Below are positions 32,306 to 39,895 of a stretch of 64,000 nt of DNA, piece after piece (positions within the stretch are counted from its first letter, which is position 1; each line of letters begins with the position of its first letter). Under the pieces are notes generated by a model, which was given only the letters and a program-made list of their open reading frames with translations, had not been told where the DNA came from and ran no database searches. This DNA is from Pandoraea aquatica (GTDB taxonomy: Bacteria > Pseudomonadota > Gammaproteobacteria > Burkholderiales > Burkholderiaceae). The stretch covers positions 248,001-312,000 of the forward strand of contig NZ_CABPSN010000001.1 of NCBI RefSeq assembly GCF_902459565.1, in the 5' to 3' direction. The position numbers and the translations under genes are program-made.

Positions 32306-33628
32306 ATGAAAGCAAATGACATGGTGTTAGACGATCAGACGTTGACGCGCGGCGCGGCGGACGTGTCCGAAAAGCCGGTCGACTGGCGGACGATTCTCCT
32401 GGCAAGCGTGGGTGGTGGACTGGAGTTCTACGACTTCATCGTGTACGGAATCTTCGCCCCTTATGTGGCGAAGTCCTTCTTCCCGACGGGCAACGGGGCG
32501 ACGTCGATGATCGCCACGTTTGCCGCGTTCGCCGTGGGCTACCTCGCGCGCCCGCTCGGCGGCGTCGTGCTTGGCCACATCGGAGACAGGTTCGGACGTC
32601 GGCTGGCCTTCCAGCTTTCGCTCGTGCTGATGACCGTCACCACGGCAGGCATGGCACTCATGCCGTCCTATCAGTCGATTGGCGTGACGGCGAGCATCGC
32701 GTTCGTCCTATTAAGGTTTCTACAGGGGGCGTGTATCGGCGGCGAGTTGCCCGGCGCGATTGCCTACGTCGTCGAGTCGGCCCCCAGGAAAAGCGGATTG
32801 GCTTGCGGTGTCATGTTTGCTTGCGTGAACTCGGGGAGCCTGCTGGCCGCGATTGTCAGCATCGGCTTGCATGCGTGGCTCACGGACGCGGAGATGCTGG
32901 CCTATGGATGGCGGGCGGCATTCCTCGTGGGCGGTGGACTCGGGGCGGCGGGTGCGCTGATGCGCAGCGGACTTAAGGAGACGGCACTCTTCCTGTCGAT
33001 CAAACAGCAAAAGCGTACGAAGCTTCCGGCAGTCGAAGTCTTGCAGCGTCACTGGTTTCAGGTCATCGCCACCATTGGCATCGTCGGGCTCAATCAGGCG
33101 CTCATTGCGCTGCTGAGCGTCGCGATGGTCCCTTATCTGACGCAGGTTGCGATGTATTCGGCTGACGTGGCAAGCAAACTCGTGATGTTCTCCATCGCCA
33201 TTCTGTCGGTCTTTATCGTGATCGTGGGTTATCTCAGCGACTTCGTCGGAAAGCCGACGCTCTACCTGATCGGGGCTGTGATGATCGCGGTGGGCGGGTA
33301 TCCGTTCTACGTGTCGGTGGGGAGCGGTGTCATCAATCCCTATCTGCTCTTTGGTGCCGCGGCACTGATCGTATCGCTGATTGCCGGGACGTTCGGTTCG
33401 TTTGCCGCCGACCTGTTTCCGACGAATCTACGGTTCAGCGGGCTCGCAATTTCCTACAACGCGGCTGCCGCACTGCTCGGGGGATTTACGCCGCTCGTGA
33501 CTTCGTTGCTGACCGGCCTCACGCGAGACCACGCTGCCCCCGGCATTTTTATCGCTGCGGTGTCGGTCATCGGTGTGATTTCGGTCGTCGCGATTCTTAT
33601 AGCGAAGCGCCGCATAAGTCGCTATTGA
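32306..33628 (+). CDS. MHS-family MFS metabolite:H+ symporter
   Basis: 440 residues with 12 predicted membrane helices; AGGA upstream of the ATG at 32306. Motifs of the metabolite:H+ symporter branch (ProP, KgtP, ShiA, CitH) are visible: SVGGGLEFYDFIVYGIFAPYVAKSFF-like helix 1 (cited in part), the loop GHIGDRFGRR between helices 2 and 3, RFLQGACIGGELPGA in helix 4, and FPTNLRFSGLAISYN in the second half. It probably imports an organic acid or amino acid. It follows the DJ-1 gene by 76 bp on the same strand and overlaps the convergent effector gene by 7 bp. Confidence 0.87.
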   Translation: MKANDMVLDDQTLTRGAADVSEKPVDWRTILLASVGGGLEFYDFIVYGIFAPYVAKSFFPTGNGATSMIATFAAFAVGYLARPLGGVVLGHIGDRFGRRLAFQLSLVLMTVTTAGMALMPSYQSIGVTASIAFVLLRFLQGACIGGELPGAIAYVVESAPRKSGLACGVMFACVNSGSLLAAIVSIGLHAWLTDAEMLAYGWRAAFLVGGGLGAAGALMRSGLKETALFLSIKQQKRTKLPAVEVLQRHWFQVIATIGIVGLNQALIALLSVAMVPYLTQVAMYSADVASKLVMFSIAILSVFIVIVGYLSDFVGKPTLYLIGAVMIAVGGYPFYVSVGSGVINPYLLFGAAALIVSLIAGTFGSFAADLFPTNLRFSGLAISYNAAAALLGGFTPLVTSLLTGLTRDHAAPGIFIAAVSVIGVISVVAILIAKRRISRY

Positions 33629-36600
33629 AACTGAATCCAGCGGTTGCCGTCGCCCGCTTCATTGCGGAAGACCCGGTCCGCGACAGCATGATTGGGTACG
33701 CCCCATCCGAAATGGATCAGTCGCTGATTGATGATGTAAAGCGTATTGCCCCCGCCCGCGTTGACGATTTCTGCAGAGTAAGTAGGCGTGCCGGCCACCA
33801 ACTCGGATTCCACACGGCCCGTGGTATCGATCAGGACAACGCGTCGCCCGGTGCCGTTAAGCTCTGTCAGAATTCGAGGCACCGCCTGCGCGTTCAGAAA
33901 ACCGTTGCCTTCTACGCCTACGCCTCGATAACCGCCGCCGACCTGACGTTCTCCCCGGATCAGTGTGCCGATCCGGGCCACTTCTTCATGCGACGGGTTT
34001 TGCCCCATCGCGCCGGCAATCGAGTAGATCAGGCAGTTGTTGCCGCGTCCCGATGCGTCGTGCAGCGCCATGTATTGGTTCAGCCCGACGGTGTTGCCAG
34101 GCCCCACCGGGGACAGCGGGCTGACCTCCGTGGAAAGACTGGCGAGAATCGCCTCCTGCATACCCGGCCACTCCGGTTCGACGCCGGTCGTGCCGCTGGT
34201 TTTTTCCGATTTTTCCGACGATTTACCGGTGCCCTTGACGGTGCTGCTGTTCGTCGTCTGTACGTCCGACGACTGTGGGTAAAGCGTGCTGGCCACCGTC
34301 AAATGGCCAAGCTTGAGCAGATACGCCTCCCAATTGAGCAAAGCGCCGATGTCGGGCTCCGCCCATGGCCGTCTCGACATGACGAATCGTGCCGCGCGCA
34401 TGGCATCGAAGCGTAGTGCCTTCATGATGTAGGCGCTCAGGACCGTGGCGCTGCGGTTCTTGCCTTCGACACAGTGCACCAGCAGACCCTTGCGATGCTC
34501 GTCGGCGATCCAATTCGATGTCCACTCGAAAAGGCCGTTGCTGTAGCCTGTGACGTTCACCTCGGCGGGCGTCACGCCTTCGGCATAGTCGAACTTGAAC
34601 TGGCAGCAATTCAAAGCCGCTTTCACGTGCTTCTTCTGCCAATCCTTGTCGACGGCAGACTGCCATCCGGAGAGATACACGCCAGGCAACACCTCGGAGT
34701 GGTCACGTGCCGAGACCACTTTGGTGACGAAGTCGCGCCATGCGGGAGAGTCTTCCGGCAAATCTTTCACCACGCTCATCATCTCGGAGATCGTCCAGGC
34801 GTTCATCTGCCCGGGCATGCTCTTCGCGTTGACGTCGGCCCACGTCATGCCGAACTGCACGGCCAGACCCAGACGCCTGAGCACTTCGATCTCGCGACGG
34901 TCCGGCGCACCTGGCGGTGCCTTTGCGAGATAGTCGTCCTTACCGGCCTCCCATTGGGTGCCCGCCTCGTTGTCCTCGCTCGGCTTCCATTTGGCCGGAT
35001 CGACACGCTCCTTGCCCGGCGCCCCGTCGATCTGATGGCCTCCGCTCGAATGCAGCGTCTCGAATGCAAGCACGGAGGACAGCCGAACGTCGTCGGCCAT
35101 TTGATCTTCGTGTTCGGACCGTCCGGTATTGCTATGCAGCGACGGGAGCACGATGCACTGAAGTGCCGCACTCCAACTGAGCACAGCTTCCAGCGAATTG
35201 GCCTGCGTTTCATTATCGGCATGCGAGTTTTCGCGCCCGACGATGATGTGATCGTTTTTGTTCGGAATGAATTCCTTCATCTTCAGACGGTTCGCCAATT
35301 CCCCATGAGAGAGGATGTCGTCGAGTGGCAGTCGCGCCTGAACGCATGTGGCGACAACAGCGGCAGGGGCGTAGACGCGCAGCAGCCGATCCGTATCCTT
35401 CTTCAGATACCCCTGAGCCACGCCAATCGTCGGCGCGAAATAGATGCCGCGCCAGGGATCCGTTTTATCTCGTTTCTCGAAATTTTCGTCGAAGCCGGTG
35501 TTGAGGATGCTGTCGAATGCTTTCGAATCCGTCCCGTGATAGCCAATGAACACGTAGCCATTGCTCAACACGGTGTGGTGCGCTTCTGCCAGCTTTTGCT
35601 CGGGCGTTCCTGTGGTTGCCGAACGCAGCGCGGCGTATACCTGGCCTCCGGTCTTGCCAGCCAGGGCGTTGCCCAATTGGAGCGCTCTTCGGGTCCGGCC
35701 ATAAAGCGCCGACGACTTCTGTTTGTCTGCACCGAATAGCTCGGCTGTATGCTGGATTTCCTGGAGACTGTGCGCGCCGATCGGCAAAAGATAGCCGATC
35801 GCTGCGTGCTTCACGCTCTCCAGTGGCACATTCTGAATACCCAGCAGTTCAAAGGTCTCGAACAATTCATAGGTGTGCGTCGACGGGCCGGATTTCACTG
35901 GGAAGCCAGCACGCAACGTATTGTCCACCCACGACAACTCGGTGCGTTGCGGTGTGACAGTTGTGTGGCCGATGCCGAACTCAGGCACATTCTCATCGTC
36001 CCAGAGCGCCTGTTCGCGGGGACTAAAGTCAATGCCGAGCTCGCCTATCGTTTGCGTATTTCGCGTGACGGGCTTGCGCTCTTTGGTCAGGGACACTTCT
36101 TTGAGCTTTTGCAGCCCTTCGAAATCCTTGTTGGCTTCCCCTTTTTCGACCAACTCGAGCAGCTTGGGATTGAAGTTGCACGCCTTCGCTACCTTAAGCG
36201 CCGCCTCCTTGTTCTTGCCCAGCAGCAGTTCCTCGAAGATATGCCGGAAGTTGAGGATGTGGGTCAGTTTTTCCTGAAGCGTGCCGTTGGCAACAGCCTC
36301 GCGCACGGTCTCAGGGACCACGCCGACAGCCCCTGACGTTTCTCTGTTGTCAGTGCCGATCCGGGCGTACAGGTTGGTCTCGGGACTTGTCTCCTCGTGG
36401 TACATATCGATGAAACGGGTGACCTGATTCGCCATGGCTTGTGCCGCCGACAGGCTGGTTTCGTGCTTGGCCGCTTTCTTACCGATTTCCTGCTCGATTT
36501 CCTCCGACTTCTCTATATGCGCTTCCATCGAGGTCGGGCGCGCGTTGCGGCGGCGAATCTGCTCCGCTTCCTCAAGACGTCGGGCTTTGGCTTCTTCTTC

Positions 36601-38034
36601 GCGCTGCTTGAGAAGCGCAGCTCTCTTCGCCTGTGCCTCGTTCGACAGCATCGTTGCGTAAAGCTCGGTCATGCTGCCGAATTTGACGCGATCCCCTCGA
36701 TACTTGAGAAGCCCATCGCGATACTTCACGTTTCGATCATTCTGCAGCGCAGTGATCAACTCCGGGTCGGTGTACCAAGAGGTCCCTACCATCGTCCTTT
36801 TGGTATGTCCGACTTTGCCTTGCATGCTCTCATTGATGTCGTATAGCGCACTTCCCAGCGTTGTCCGGTTATACGAAGTGCCGGGTGGGAGCATCGCAAT
36901 AATGTCCCCCAATCGGTCACCGTAGGTCTGGCACATCGGATCCTTTGCGAGCAACGCTGTCAGTGCTTGCGGCGAATACCATGCCTCTGCAGCCCCCGAG
37001 TTGCCTTTTGCGGTGCCAAACTGGTTGATGAATCCGATGCCACGACTCGCTTTGGCCTGGTACTCATCGTGTCGCCGATGCCGCGCCGCTTCCGCCTCCA
37101 TCCCCTGATCGGACATGCCGGTCGCCGCCTCGATGGCGTCGCCCCACTCGTTGTATTCGAAGACTTGCTTCGACGCTGCCATTGCCTTGAGCCTGAGCCA
37201 GGTCGGGATTTCCAGTTGAGGCCCGCCCTCTTTCATGTAACGCTTGCGCAGCGACTGAAAATGGCGGTATTTGAGGACGGTGAATTGGGGAACGGTCGAC
37301 CGGGTGATGCGCAGCACGCGCTGAATCGGCGCGTTGGCCGTGGCCGTCAACAGCCGAGGCGGATTCGCCTCGGCTGACGGTCGGGACTTCGCAGCCAATT
37401 GCACTGCCTGATCACCCATCGCATCGGCCTCTTGCTCGAGTGCGGGGTCGTCGTTTATCGCCGTATCCCCGGACTGCATCGTCGGGACGACACGCCCCTG
37501 CTTCTGCTGAACCACGTGCCAGGCTTCGTGAGGCAAATGGTGTTCTTGTCCTGCGCCGAGAAAAATGCGATGTCCCTGAGCGTATGCGTGGGCGTCGTAC
37601 TGGCCCGGTTGCGATGAGTTTCGATGCACTTCGACACCATCCATCGACACACCGGAGAGTGCTTCGATACCCGCCTTCAATTGCCGTGGCAATCCGTTGC
37701 CGTTCTCTGCTGCCGGGGAACCGGCATCCGATGCCGAAGCGGCAACCGTGTCACCGGATGATTCTGCGAGGGGGGGCTCCGGCGACGAACCGCGATCGAT
37801 CACGGCTGTCATGGCCTTGTGCTGGCGGGTTCTCGGACTGACGTCGATGAGGTGAGCCAGCGCAGATTGAGACTGTCCTCGCGGGCTACTGTCGGCGATC
37901 GCGCCAATTTTTCGCTGCACGGTTGCGGCGGGACGCTGATCGATCATTGCCTGCGCCGACTCGCTATGCCGACCGTCTGACGTGACGTCGGCCTCAGCCG
38001 TATGTTCCGGAACCTGGGGAGCGAACTCCTGCAT
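33622..38034 (-). CDS. Giant multidomain effector: DUF4157 - exotoxin-A-like ADP-ribosyltransferase - dual-specificity phosphatase - OTU-like protease
   Basis: 1470 residues, no signal peptide. Residues about 114-178 are DUF4157 with H169-E-A-W-H173; SPR repeats precede it (D48-SSPR, D64-VSPR). Residues 250-820 are unassigned, with a charged coiled coil at about 465-500. Residues 824-966 match the exotoxin A/cholix/diphtheria class: GYHGT (H833), W861, Y865, Y876 and E949 in SLEAVLSW, with the 4- and 11-residue gaps of exotoxin A. Residues about 1114-1242 are a phosphatase with HCVEGKNRS (C1188, R1194). Residues 1291-1303 resemble a ubiquitin-interacting motif, followed by an OTU-like domain (GNNCLIYSI, C1334; H1441). 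There is no immunity or secretion gene nearby, as expected for a toxin against eukaryotes. It starts 65 bp after a LysR gene with a poor ribosome site. Confidence 0.85.
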   Translation of the reverse strand: MQEFAPQVPEHTAEADVTSDGRHSESAQAMIDQRPAATVQRKIGAIADSSPRGQSQSALAHLIDVSPRTRQHKAMTAVIDRGSSPEPPLAESSGDTVAASASDAGSPAAENGNGLPRQLKAGIEALSGVSMDGVEVHRNSSQPGQYDAHAYAQGHRIFLGAGQEHHLPHEAWHVVQQKQGRVVPTMQSGDTAINDDPALEQEADAMGDQAVQLAAKSRPSAEANPPRLLTATANAPIQRVLRITRSTVPQFTVLKYRHFQSLRKRYMKEGGPQLEIPTWLRLKAMAASKQVFEYNEWGDAIEAATGMSDQGMEAEAARHRRHDEYQAKASRGIGFINQFGTAKGNSGAAEAWYSPQALTALLAKDPMCQTYGDRLGDIIAMLPPGTSYNRTTLGSALYDINESMQGKVGHTKRTMVGTSWYTDPELITALQNDRNVKYRDGLLKYRGDRVKFGSMTELYATMLSNEAQAKRAALLKQREEEAKARRLEEAEQIRRRNARPTSMEAHIEKSEEIEQEIGKKAAKHETSLSAAQAMANQVTRFIDMYHEETSPETNLYARIGTDNRETSGAVGVVPETVREAVANGTLQEKLTHILNFRHIFEELLLGKNKEAALKVAKACNFNPKLLELVEKGEANKDFEGLQKLKEVSLTKERKPVTRNTQTIGELGIDFSPREQALWDDENVPEFGIGHTTVTPQRTELSWVDNTLRAGFPVKSGPSTHTYELFETFELLGIQNVPLESVKHAAIGYLLPIGAHSLQEIQHTAELFGADKQKSSALYGRTRRALQLGNALAGKTGGQVYAALRSATTGTPEQKLAEAHHTVLSNGYVFIGYHGTDSKAFDSILNTGFDENFEKRDKTDPWRGIYFAPTIGVAQGYLKKDTDRLLRVYAPAAVVATCVQARLPLDDILSHGELANRLKMKEFIPNKNDHIIVGRENSHADNETQANSLEAVLSWSAALQCIVLPSLHSNTGRSEHEDQMADDVRLSSVLAFETLHSSGGHQIDGAPGKERVDPAKWKPSEDNEAGTQWEAGKDDYLAKAPPGAPDRREIEVLRRLGLAVQFGMTWADVNAKSMPGQMNAWTISEMMSVVKDLPEDSPAWRDFVTKVVSARDHSEVLPGVYLSGWQSAVDKDWQKKHVKAALNCCQFKFDYAEGVTPAEVNVTGYSNGLFEWTSNWIADEHRKGLLVHCVEGKNRSATVLSAYIMKALRFDAMRAARFVMSRRPWAEPDIGALLNWEAYLLKLGHLTVASTLYPQSSDVQTTNSSTVKGTGKSSEKSEKTSGTTGVEPEWPGMQEAILASLSTEVSPLSPVGPGNTVGLNQYMALHDASGRGNNCLIYSIAGAMGQNPSHEEVARIGTLIRGERQVGGGYRGVGVEGNGFLNAQAVPRILTELNGTGRRVVLIDTTGRVESELVAGTPTYSAEIVNAGGGNTLYIINQRLIHFGWGVPNHAVADRVFRNEAGDGNRWIQFQ
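33625..34083 (-). other. OTU-like cysteine-protease domain (residues about 1318-1470) of the effector
   Basis: GRGNNCLIYSIAGAMG matches the nucleophile helix of OTU deubiquitinases (typically DGNCLFRAI), giving Cys1334. A His follows near the C-terminus (H1441 in LIHFGWG, or H1449). The glycine-rich middle and closing beta strands (TLYIIN) fit a papain-like fold. A UIM-like run, MQEAILASLSTE (about 1292-1303; pattern hydrophobic-x-x-Ala-x-x-x-Ser), precedes it after a Ser/Thr/Lys linker. Assignment is by motif only. Confidence 0.5.
34309..34695 (-). other. Dual-specificity protein phosphatase domain (residues about 1114-1242) of the effector
   Basis: EVLPGVYLSGWQSA matches the usual opening of dual-specificity phosphatases, and LLVHCVEGKNRSATV is the P-loop C-x5-R with nucleophile Cys1188 and Arg1194, followed by Ser1195. 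The helix AYIMKALRFDAMRAARFVMSRRP matches the helix after the P-loop. The general-acid Asp is probably one of D1149 or D1178, not certain. Confidence 0.75.
35137..35565 (-). other. Exotoxin-A-like ADP-ribosyltransferase domain (residues 824-966) of the effector
   Basis: Key residues align with Pseudomonas exotoxin A from memory of that sequence: H833 with H440, W861 with W466, Y865 with Y470, Y876 with Y481, E949 with catalytic E553 and W954 with W558. The surrounding words also agree (YVFIGYHGT, WRGIYFA, LLRVYAP, LEAVLSW). Enzymes of this class transfer ADP-ribose to the diphthamide of eukaryotic elongation factor 2. Confidence 0.85.
37495..37695 (-). other. DUF4157 domain (residues about 114-180) of the effector
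   Basis: GLPRQLKAGIEALSGVSMDG, then VEVHRNS, then AYAQGHRIFLGAGQEHHLPH, then EAWHVVQQKQGRV is the complete DUF4157 pattern, including the metallopeptidase-like HExxH (169-173). DUF4157 is known as an N-terminal module of cargo of extracellular contractile injection systems and other large toxins. Confidence 0.88.
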
Positions 38035-38099
38035 GTTGGCGGGGCGGCATGGCCGCGAGGCAATGGACGGCGAATCTTAGCACGCAGTCCGACGTGCGC

Positions 38100-39026
38100 T
38101 TAACCGGGATAAAGTTCGCCACAAACCGCAAGCACTTGGGCGCGGAGCCAGCACTGCGCGGGGTCGTGATCGAGACGTGGGTGCCAGATGGCCGACACGT
38201 TGAACGCCGGTGTTTCGATTGGCAGGACAAATGATTGCAGGCCCTGTTCTGCCGCGTAGTTTGGTAAATGCGAATTGCCCAGACAGGATTGAGGAACGAC
38301 GGCAAGCAGATCCGATTGCCGCACCAGTTGCATCGCACTTGTGTAGGACGGTACGACGATGGGCAGCGCCCTCCTTTGCCCATCTAATTCCAATGCCGCG
38401 TCGATCGGATTTTCCGCGTCACCCGTGCGCGAAACCATCACATGGCCATACGCCAGCCATCGCTCGATGGCGATCTGCTTCTTGCGCAGCAACGGATGCC
38501 CTTTGCGGCACACGCCGACATACCGGTCGCGAAAGAGCCGACGCGCACGCACCTCCGGTGCCGACACTTTGACAACGCCAATTTCCAGATCGATCAACCC
38601 CTCCCGCAGCGGCTGGGCATTCCAGTCCGGCTTGGGGGCGAAGCGCAATTGCACACCCGGCGCCGCGCGATGAATCTGTTCCACCAGCGCCGCGCCCAGC
38701 AAGTCGATGAACCCTTCGCCCGCTCGCAAAGTGAAGCGTTGTTCGAGCGTCGCCGGATCAAATCGGTATTCGGCCTGACTCAGCACCGCTTCGGCTTCGC
38801 GGGCCAGTGCCGGGATGCGCTGGCTCAGGCGCTCCGCGTAGGGCGTCAGCACGAGTGTTCGCCCTGCCTGTAGCAACAGACGATCACCGGTTGTCGTGCG
38901 CAAGCGGGTGAGCGTCCGGCTCATGGCGGACACGCTGACTTTCATGCGCTCGGCGGCTTTCGTAACGCTACGTTCGCTCAGCAGGGCATCCAGCGCCGTC
39001 AGAAGATTGAGGTCGATTCGTGACAT
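38100..39026 (-). CDS. LysR-family transcriptional regulator
   Basis: 308 residues from the ATG at 39026 (MSRIDLNLL, the canonical LysR opening); a longer frame to 39077 only adds a non-conserved tail. The DNA-binding domain reads LLTALDALLSERSVTKAAERMKVSVSAMSRTLTRLRTTTGD in parts, with the SAMSRTLTRLR recognition helix of the NodD/NahR-like subgroup. The effector domain follows from about residue 95. It is divergent from an SDR gene 129 bp away, the likely target. The effector gene lies 65 bp downstream on the same strand, so read-through from the LysR promoter may contribute to toxin expression. Confidence 0.88.
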   Translation of the reverse strand: MSRIDLNLLTALDALLSERSVTKAAERMKVSVSAMSRTLTRLRTTTGDRLLLQAGRTLVLTPYAERLSQRIPALAREAEAVLSQAEYRFDPATLEQRFTLRAGEGFIDLLGAALVEQIHRAAPGVQLRFAPKPDWNAQPLREGLIDLEIGVVKVSAPEVRARRLFRDRYVGVCRKGHPLLRKKQIAIERWLAYGHVMVSRTGDAENPIDAALELDGQRRALPIVVPSYTSAMQLVRQSDLLAVVPQSCLGNSHLPNYAAEQGLQSFVLPIETPAFNVSAIWHPRLDHDPAQCWLRAQVLAVCGELYPG

Positions 39027-39155
39027 TCGCTCAGGATAATCCAAATGCTGTGATGCATGGCGTTTGACGCAAACCATGATTGCAGGTGAGGCGTCTTGTG
39101 CAACCCGAGGGTGCGCTGGAGAATTCAGCAGGTCAACCAGTCAAGGGAGAACACC

Positions 39156-39872
39156 ATGCAAACATCCATCAACCCTGTGCCCACCATTTTGCTCGTTGGC
39201 GCATCGCGCGGCCTCGGGCATGCGATGGCCGTCGAATTCGTCAAGCGCGGCTGGCGCGTTATGGGGACCGTACGGGCCGGCAGCCATGGCACACGACTTC
39301 ACGATCTGGCCGCCGCGCACCCGGATCAAGTCGACATCGAGACACTCGATATCACGCGCCCGGAGCAGATCGCGGCCTTGCGGGAGCGGCTCGGTCGCCG
39401 GAGATTCGACATTCTCTTCGTCAATGCGGGAACGACGAACCCCGATCCGACGCAGACCATCGGTGAAGTCTCGACCGACGACTTCGTGGACCTCATGATC
39501 ACCAATGCGCTCAGTCCGATGCGGGTCGTGGAAAGCTTATGTGGCCTCGTGCCCACGGATGGCCTCATCGGCATCATGTCGTCGGGGCAAGGCAGTATCG
39601 CGGATAACGAATCCGGCCAGCGCGAACTCTATCGCGGCAGTAAGGCTGCGCTGAACCAGTTCATGCGCAGCTTTGCGGCACGTCAGGCAACGAACACACA
39701 GCGCGCCATGCTACTGATCGCGCCGGGCTGGGTGCGTACCGAGTTGGGGGGCCCCGAGGGACGCCTGTCGATTGAAGAAAGTGTCCCCGGCGTCGTGGAC
39801 GTGCTTTTGGCGAAGCGCGGCCGGCCGGGGCTGGAGTATCGGGATTACCGGGGGCAGACGGTTCGCTGGTGA
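39156..39872 (+). CDS. Short-chain dehydrogenase/reductase
   Basis: 238 residues from the ATG at 39156 with AAGGGAGA 6-9 nt upstream; the longer frame to 39096 lacks a ribosome site. NAD(P)-binding motif VGASRGLGHAM, the NAG motif in FVNAGTTN, catalytic Ser in IMSSGQGS, and YRGSKAALNQF giving Tyr-x3-Lys. Arg and Ser after the glycine motif (ASRGLG), together with basic KRGWR, suggest NADPH use. It is divergent from a NodD-like LysR regulator that probably controls it. The substrate is unknown; a classical SDR of the CsgA-like group is likely. Confidence 0.88.
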   Translation: MQTSINPVPTILLVGASRGLGHAMAVEFVKRGWRVMGTVRAGSHGTRLHDLAAAHPDQVDIETLDITRPEQIAALRERLGRRRFDILFVNAGTTNPDPTQTIGEVSTDDFVDLMITNALSPMRVVESLCGLVPTDGLIGIMSSGQGSIADNESGQRELYRGSKAALNQFMRSFAARQATNTQRAMLLIAPGWVRTELGGPEGRLSIEESVPGVVDVLLAKRGRPGLEYRDYRGQTVRW

Positions 39873-39895
39873 TAGCGGTATCCGCCTCCGGTGCG

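Noticed and set aside
34474-35739. 421-residue open frame opposite the effector gene
   Set aside because: Covers the phosphatase and transferase domains in antisense, with no ribosome site and shadow-like composition.
33622-38034. Effector as a Rhs or contact-dependent toxin with a downstream immunity gene
   Set aside because: No Rhs/YD repeats or secretion signal; the 3' neighbour is a convergent symporter, not an immunity gene, and the targets implied are eukaryotic.
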